Assembly (NCBI GenBank): GCA_039767595.1
Contig: JBDNBY010000021.1
Location: 1 to 11,726, forward strand
Length of the DNA stretch: 11,726 bases
Direction: 5' to 3'
From: JBDNBY01 sp039767595
GTDB lineage: Bacteria > Pseudomonadota > Alphaproteobacteria > Rhodobacterales > Rhodobacteraceae
Part shown: positions 7,636-11,726 of the stretch, one piece after another
Numbering within the stretch: the stretch's first letter is position 1
Layout: the number at the start of each line of letters is the position of its first letter
Notes under the pieces: generated by a model
Database searches by the model: none
Told to the model about the DNA's origin: nothing
What the model saw: only the letters and a program-made list of their open reading frames with translations
Made by a program: the position numbers and the translations under genes

Positions 7636-8651
7636 GACATGTCTTGTCCTGTGAGCGCCGCTGCAAACTCTTGGGGATCAAAAGGAGAGAGGTCATCGAT
7701 TTGCTCGCCCACTCCAATCGCATGGATCGGCAGACCAAATTTATCCGCCAACGAGACCAAGACACCCCCGCGCGCCGTGCCATCAAGCTTGGTCATCACC
7801 AACCCCGAGACATCAGCCAGTTTTGAAAATTCTTGTGCTTGGTTGATCGCATTTTGCCCTGTTGTGGCATCTAACACCAACAGGGTGTTATGCGGCGCTG
7901 TGGCGTCTTTTTTGCGAATAACGCGGACAATTTTTGACAGCTCTTCCATCAAATCGGCGCGGTTTTGCAAGCGTCCTGCCGTATCGATCATCAATATATC
8001 GGCGCCCTCGGCCTCGGCCCGCCCCATCGCGTCAAAGGCCAAAGAGGCGGGATCACTGCCCTCTGGCGCGGTCATCACGGGCACGCCTGCGCGCTCGCCC
8101 CAAATCTGTAGCTGCTCGACAGCGGCCGCGCGAAATGTATCCCCAGCGGCGATCATCACGGATTTCCCCGCCCCCTTAAATTGACTGGCCAATTTGCCGA
8201 TGGTGGTGGTTTTGCCGGCGCCGTTTACGCCAACCACCAAAATCACCTGCGGCGTTTTTTGATAGAGGGGAACGGGCTTGGCCACATGCTCCATGATACG
8301 TGCAATTTCCGCGGCCAATAGGTCGCGGATCTGGACAGAGGTATATCGTTTGCCAAAATGACCCTCGGCAATATTGGCCACAACCCGCGCCGATGTCTCA
8401 ACCCCCATATCGGACGCGATTAAGACATCCTCAAGCTCTTCGAGCATATCGTCGTCCATCTCGCGGGTCGGTGCCACTGGTGCGCCCAAGGCCCGCGCCA
8501 AAAGACTTGGCTTGGCACTGGGCGCCTTTGCCTCTTGGGGGGTATCTTCATCCAATGAGCCCGCGCCGTCGGCGACAAGCGCGTCTAAGTTTTCCTCAAG
8601 TTTGGATGAGGATTTTGTCAATCGATCTTTGAGCTTTTTGAAAAACGACAT
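7632..8651 (-). CDS. ftsY: Signal recognition particle receptor FtsY
   Basis: The SRP-GTPase receptor that docks SRP-ribosome complexes at the membrane for co-translational insertion. The 339 residues comprise a short basic N-terminus (MSFFKKLKDR), a short acidic/Ala-Pro linker to about 65, the helical N domain (65-125) and the G domain. GTPase motifs are all intact: GVNGAGKTTT (141-150, P-loop), DTFRAAAVEQL (171-181), DTAGR (223-227), TKLDGTARGG (287-296) and GVGEQIDDL (313-321). The acidic A domain is much shorter than in E. coli, as is common in alphaproteobacteria. The ATG at 8651 follows directly after an in-frame TTG at 8654. An AAAGG eight bases upstream may be the ribosome site, but it lies in an inverted repeat that also covers the start codon. 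It is first of a three-gene unit and is separated from fdsGB by a terminator. Confidence 0.96.
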   Translation of the reverse strand: MSFFKKLKDRLTKSSSKLEENLDALVADGAGSLDEDTPQEAKAPSAKPSLLARALGAPVAPTREMDDDMLEELEDVLIASDMGVETSARVVANIAEGHFGKRYTSVQIRDLLAAEIARIMEHVAKPVPLYQKTPQVILVVGVNGAGKTTTIGKLASQFKGAGKSVMIAAGDTFRAAAVEQLQIWGERAGVPVMTAPEGSDPASLAFDAMGRAEAEGADILMIDTAGRLQNRADLMEELSKIVRVIRKKDATAPHNTLLVLDATTGQNAINQAQEFSKLADVSGLVMTKLDGTARGGVLVSLADKFGLPIHAIGVGEQIDDLSPFDPQEFAAALTGQDMS

Positions 8652-8667
8652 CAAGGCAGCCTTTGAT
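8650..8667 (-). promoter_or_regulatory. Hairpin covering the ftsY ribosome site and start codon
   Basis: The plus-strand sequence ATCAAGG-cag-CCTTTGAT is an inverted repeat of seven pairs with one bulged base. In the ftsY mRNA the 5' arm would hold the AAAGG ribosome site and the 3' arm would run up to the first two bases of the ATG. Such a fold could dampen initiation. No regulator or ligand is suggested and chance is possible. Confidence 0.35.
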
Positions 8668-8702
8668 TATTTTCTCATACCTAAGCCGCCCCATCGCAAA
8701 TG

Positions 8703-8737
8703 AAAAGTCCCCACAGCGCCAGAGCGTGTGGGGAACT
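8703..8737 (-). terminator. Intrinsic terminator after the formate dehydrogenase subunit gene
   Basis: Arms AGTCCCCACA (8706-8715) and TGTGGGGAACT (8727-8737) pair with one bulge, and an inner CGC/GCG (8717-8719 with 8724-8726) extends the stem around a CAGA loop. On the minus strand the stem is followed by CTTTTCATTT, giving a moderate U-tract. It lies 36 bases past the fdsGB stop and separates that gene from ftsY. Confidence 0.75.
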
Positions 8738-8772
8738 CATGAACAGAGCGCCAAACGGATTATCCAGCCGTG

Positions 8773-10461
8773 TTAAATTTCGTCGGCAAAGTGCTTCATC
8801 GTCAAGCGGATTGGATTTGGTGCAGCCTGCCCCAAACCGCAAATTGACGCATCGACCATGGTTTGAGACAGCTCTTCGAGCAGGTCTTGATCCCAGTGAT
8901 CGGCCTGCATTAATTTGACTGCCTTTTCGCATCCTACGCGGCACGGCGTACATTGGCCGCAGCTTTCATCTTCGAAAAAGCGCAACATATTGAGCGCCGC
9001 ATCGCGCGCGCGATCTTGATCCGACAGCACGACCACCGCCGCCGATCCAATGAACGAGCCATGCGGTTGCAATGTATCAAAATCAAGGGGGATATCATTC
9101 ATATGCGCCGGCAATAGCCCCGATGACGGCCCACCAGGTTGATAGGCCTTAAAGACATGCCCCTCGGACATACCGCCCGCGGCATCAATAATGTCCGTGA
9201 TCGTTGATCCGGCTGGCAATAGATACACGCCCGGTGCGGCAACTCGCCCCGAAACCGAGTAGCTGCGCAGGCCCACCCGTCCATTTTTCTCAACACTCGA
9301 CAGGATCTGCGGCCCTTCGCGGCAAATCTTGGCGACCCAATAGAGCGTTTCAATATTATGGACCAAGGTCGGGCGATTAAATAGGCCGACTTGCGCCACA
9401 TAGGGCGGGCGATGGCGCGGCAGGCCGCGTTTGCCTTCGATCGATTCGATCATCGCGCTTTCTTCGCCGCAAATATACGCCCCCGCGCCGCGGCGCAGAT
9501 CAATATAGCCTGCCTCAACAACACCGGCCGCCTCAAGCGCCGCAATCTCGCGACGTAAAATTTCAAGCACCGCAGGATACTCATCCCGCATGTAAATATA
9601 CGCTTTGTCAGCCTCAACCGCCCATGCCGCAATCAGCATCCCCTCAAGGAATAGATGGGGCGTGCGCTCAAGGTAATAGCGGTCTTTGAATGTGCCAGGC
9701 TCGCCTTCGTCCCCGTTCACGGCCAAATAGCGCGGACCGGCATTGCCGCGTACAAATCCCCATTTTTTACCCGATGGAAATCCAGCCCCACCCAAACCGC
9801 GTAACCCAGAGGCCAAGACTTTGTCCTGCACCTCTTCCCAATGGCCCGTGCTGCGCAACGCTGTGAGGGTCTCGTAGCCGCCATTGGCTTGATAGGCGTC
9901 CAACGCCTCATAGCGCGGCACATGCGCATGGGTATCATCGGCGGCGATCGCGGCCTCAACTTTTTCAACAGTGGCATGATCAATATGGTTATGCCCGATC
10001 TCAAGCACAGGCGCGGTATCGCAGCGGCCCATGCACGGCGCGCGCAACACGCGCACCGCTGTCGGATCCATGCCATCCTCTAGGGCGGCGCGCAATTGTT
10101 CGGCGCCGGCCAGCTCGCACGACAAAGAATCGCAGACCCGAATGGTCAATGCGGGGGGCGGCGTCTCCTCTTCAGTGACCACATCGAAATGGGCATAGAA
10201 CGTCGCCACTTCGTACACTTCGGCCATCGACAGGCGCATTTCCTCGGCCAAGGCCCGCAAATGGCGCGCGGATAGGTGGCCGTGGGTATCTTGGATCACA
10301 TGCAAGAATTCGATTAATAAATCGCGATCGCGCGGACGGTCGCCCAGCAATGCGCGCACATCCTCCCACGCTTGATCCTCGAGCTGACGGCCTTTGGTAT
10401 GTGTACGACCTTTGCCGCGCCCAGACTTCCAAACACCAGCATTATTGCCATCAGCAGCCAT
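8773..10461 (-). CDS. NAD-dependent formate dehydrogenase diaphorase subunit, NuoE-NuoF (FdsG-FdsB) fusion
   Basis: Cytosolic flavin/Fe-S subunit that would pass electrons from formate oxidation to NAD+. After a basic N-terminus, residues 25-175 are a NuoE/FdsG thioredoxin-like domain with an intact [2Fe-2S] set: Cys110, Cys115, Cys143 and Cys147. Residues 195-562 are NuoF/FdsB-like: NADH-binding GLRGLGGAGFPSGKKW (219-234), FMN-binding NGDEGEPGTFKDR (249-261), GAGAYICGEESAMIESIEGK (325-344), an SLBB part near 405-430, and the [4Fe-4S] cysteines SCGQCTPCR (501, 504, 507) with Cys541 in ASICGLGQAAPNP. That last motif and HGSFIGSAAVVVLSD (467-481) favour FdsB over respiratory NuoF. A hydrogenase HoxF-type diaphorase is the main alternative. 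The ATG at 10461 has AAGGAG eight to nine bases upstream. No catalytic FdsA, FdsC or FdsD is adjacent: downstream lie a terminator and ftsY, upstream xseA. It appears to be monocistronic. Confidence 0.88.
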   Translation of the reverse strand: MAADGNNAGVWKSGRGKGRTHTKGRQLEDQAWEDVRALLGDRPRDRDLLIEFLHVIQDTHGHLSARHLRALAEEMRLSMAEVYEVATFYAHFDVVTEEETPPPALTIRVCDSLSCELAGAEQLRAALEDGMDPTAVRVLRAPCMGRCDTAPVLEIGHNHIDHATVEKVEAAIAADDTHAHVPRYEALDAYQANGGYETLTALRSTGHWEEVQDKVLASGLRGLGGAGFPSGKKWGFVRGNAGPRYLAVNGDEGEPGTFKDRYYLERTPHLFLEGMLIAAWAVEADKAYIYMRDEYPAVLEILRREIAALEAAGVVEAGYIDLRRGAGAYICGEESAMIESIEGKRGLPRHRPPYVAQVGLFNRPTLVHNIETLYWVAKICREGPQILSSVEKNGRVGLRSYSVSGRVAAPGVYLLPAGSTITDIIDAAGGMSEGHVFKAYQPGGPSSGLLPAHMNDIPLDFDTLQPHGSFIGSAAVVVLSDQDRARDAALNMLRFFEDESCGQCTPCRVGCEKAVKLMQADHWDQDLLEELSQTMVDASICGLGQAAPNPIRLTMKHFADEI

Positions 10462-10482
10462 CGAAGATCTCCTTGCTCATTT

Positions 10483-10496
10483 CCTACGTATGTAGG
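10483..10496 (-). promoter_or_regulatory. Near-palindrome upstream of the formate dehydrogenase subunit gene
   Basis: CCTACGTATGTAGG is symmetric at 12 of 14 positions and ends 21 bases before the start codon, just upstream of the AAGGAG ribosome site. Directly next to it, ATATCC-gcg-GGAgTAT (about 10499-10514) is a second imperfect inverted repeat. The position fits an operator or leader hairpin. No regulator can be named. Confidence 0.35.
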
Positions 10497-10522
10497 CGAT
10501 ATCCGCGGGAGTATGGCGCCCT

Positions 10523-10564
10523 AAAAACGACATCCAGAGGCCTGTTCGCGTTGCGCGGCCCTCT
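10523..10564 (-). terminator. Possible weak terminator after xseA
   Basis: On the minus strand, downstream of the xseA stop, AGAGGGCC (10557-10564) can pair with GGCCTCT (10536-10542) with one bulged G, and an inner CGCG-caa-CGCG strengthens the fold. A run of five T follows, but only after eight intervening bases (10523-10527). The gap makes it a poor fit to an intrinsic terminator; it might only attenuate readthrough into the next gene. Confidence 0.35.
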
Positions 10565-10581
10565 TGAGTGTTTCCGATACG

Positions 10582-11726
10582 CTAAAAAAGGCTGCCTTGT
10601 CCGTCATCGGATGGGGGGGCTTTCTTGCGCGGCGTCTTGGGTGTGGGCGAAATCGGTGGCGTTTGGGACGAGGTGGGCGCCGCGACCGCAGAGCCATCGC
10701 GGGGGAGACTGTGGCGCCCATCTGCAAATTCAATCTCGACACTGCCGGCGGCCTGAGCGGCCCCTGCCTGCGTCGTGATCACATCACCGCCGATCCGCAC
10801 GACGGCATAGCCGCGCTCGAGCGTGGCCTTGTACCCAAGGGTTTCGCGCAATCGATCCAGTGCGACAAGCCGTTGATGCCGATCCCGAAGGGTTTGTGCA
10901 TAGCTGCGCTCCATCCGCTGCGCGAGGGCCGATATATCGCGCACGCCTTGGGCGGTGCGCTGAGCCAAAGGCGTCACATGCAGCCGATCTGTTCGTGCGC
11001 GCAGATGGTCGCGCCGCGCGCCGATCGCACGATCCAAGGCCGGCGCAAGCCGCGCGTGCCAATTGTCCAAACTGCGGTGATGCGCGCGCAAGTTATCTGT
11101 CAAAAACCTTGGATTAAGTTGCCCCGCCGAGCGATCCAACCGCGCACGCAGCTGACCTGCAAAGCCGCGGAGCGCCATGGGCAATCGATCCCCAATGAAA
11201 TCAAACCTTTGACGGGGATTGGTGATCAACGCTTCGGGTCGGCCCATCGCGCGCGCCACATCAAGCAGACGGCGCTTGCGCTGCGTGAGCGCCCCATTGA
11301 GGGATGTTTCAAGCCGCTCGCCGCGGCGCATAAGTTCGACCGCCAAATCGCGGCGCACGGGCACCGCGCGCTCGGCCGCGGCGGTGGGCGTCGGTGCGCG
11401 CCAATCTGAGACATAATCAATCAGCGTCGTATCCGTCTCGTGCCCCACGGCCGAGATCAACGGAATGTCACTGGCCGCCGCGGCGCGCGCGACGCTTTCC
11501 TCGTTAAAGCCCCACAGATCCTCGAGCGAGCCGCCGCCGCGCGCCACGATGATCAAATCAGGGCGCGGGATCGCCCCGCCTTTGGGCATTGCATTAAAGC
11601 CGGCGATGGCCCGCGACACTTCGGGCGCGCATTTATCGCCTTGCACGGCAACGGGCCAAATCACCACACGGCGCGGAAACCTGTCGCGCAATCGGTGCAA
11701 AATATCGCGGATCACCGCACCCGAGG
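10582..11726 (-). CDS. xseA: Exodeoxyribonuclease VII large subunit (N-terminus outside window)
   Basis: The large catalytic subunit of exonuclease VII, which with XseB degrades single-stranded DNA from both ends. The frame runs through the right edge, so the internal GTG at 11715 is not the start; the preceding residues (SGA) match the family, and the N-terminal OB-fold of roughly 100-130 residues is missing from view. Visible motifs, numbered from the GTG, are VIRDILHRL, LIIVARGGGSLEDLWGFNEE (54-73) and ISAVGHETDTTLIDYVSD (87-104), then RAPTPTAAAE (106-115). These are followed by a long Arg/Ala/Leu-rich helical region (120-310) typical of the coiled-coil arm. The conserved ETLGYKATLERGYAVVR lies near 288-304. 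The last 40 or so residues are Pro/Ser/Thr/Lys-rich and probably disordered, ending in QGSLF. The stop is TAG at 10584-10582. It is probably transcribed separately from fdsGB. Confidence 0.95.
   Translation of the reverse strand, partial: SGAVIRDILHRLRDRFPRRVVIWPVAVQGDKCAPEVSRAIAGFNAMPKGGAIPRPDLIIVARGGGSLEDLWGFNEESVARAAAASDIPLISAVGHETDTTLIDYVSDWRAPTPTAAAERAVPVRRDLAVELMRRGERLETSLNGALTQRKRRLLDVARAMGRPEALITNPRQRFDFIGDRLPMALRGFAGQLRARLDRSAGQLNPRFLTDNLRAHHRSLDNWHARLAPALDRAIGARRDHLRARTDRLHVTPLAQRTAQGVRDISALAQRMERSYAQTLRDRHQRLVALDRLRETLGYKATLERGYAVVRIGGDVITTQAGAAQAAGSVEIEFADGRHSLPRDGSAVAAPTSSQTPPISPTPKTPRKKAPPSDDGQGSLF

Noticed and set aside
7549..8184. 211-residue plus-strand frame opposite ftsY and the permease
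   Set aside because: Antisense to the intact FtsY GTPase motifs; Ser/Ala-rich without family resemblance.
10564..11409. 281-residue open frame on the plus strand opposite xseA
   Set aside because: Arg/Ala/Pro-rich composition with no recognisable domain. It lies fully antisense to a clearly conserved gene in GC-rich DNA, so it is a shadow.
1..11726. Mobile element, defence island or CRISPR array
   Set aside because: No transposase, integrase, spaced direct repeats, restriction or toxin-antitoxin gene is visible; genes are ordinary chromosomal families with intact frames.

Overview
The window looks like ordinary chromosomal DNA from an alphaproteobacterium, most likely a marine Rhodobacterales species of the Roseobacter group with moderate GC. 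The protein families point that way: a long FolE2, a peptidoglycan-binding/trypsin-like fusion, a fused NuoE-NuoF formate dehydrogenase subunit, and the run ftsY - EamA permease - yciB. No tRNA, rRNA, CRISPR array, insertion sequence, prophage or integrase is visible. The species call is an inference from remembered family resemblance, not from a search.

Layout from left to right. A plus-strand gene open at the left edge encodes a peptidoglycan-binding protein fused to a trypsin-like domain whose three catalytic residues all appear to be lost. It meets trkH (K+ uptake, minus strand) tail to tail, the two stop codons sharing one TTAA. Continuing on the minus strand, folE2 (GTP cyclohydrolase IB, folate synthesis) lies upstream of trkH, and metZ (O-succinylhomoserine sulfhydrylase, methionine synthesis) lies upstream of folE2. 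A 168-base divergent gap separates metZ from a plus-strand glutathione S-transferase of the YfcG/YghU type. The transferase converges with a tightly packed minus-strand unit, ftsY - EamA permease - yciB. In that unit the ftsY/EamA junction overlaps by four bases and the EamA/yciB junction leaves one base, so both look translationally coupled. Next comes a fused NuoE-NuoF gene resembling the NADH/FMN/Fe-S subunit of formate dehydrogenase (FdsG+FdsB), followed by a strong intrinsic terminator. Last is xseA (exonuclease VII large subunit), cut by the right edge.

The genes do not form one pathway. They are housekeeping and metabolic genes in at least four transcription units. I found no convincing new defence, mobile or biosynthetic system. 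The points most worth a second look are the probable pseudoprotease, the formate dehydrogenase subunit that stands alone without its catalytic partner, a clamp-binding-like QxxLF tail on XseA, and several short inverted repeats in leaders (metZ, ftsY, fdsGB).
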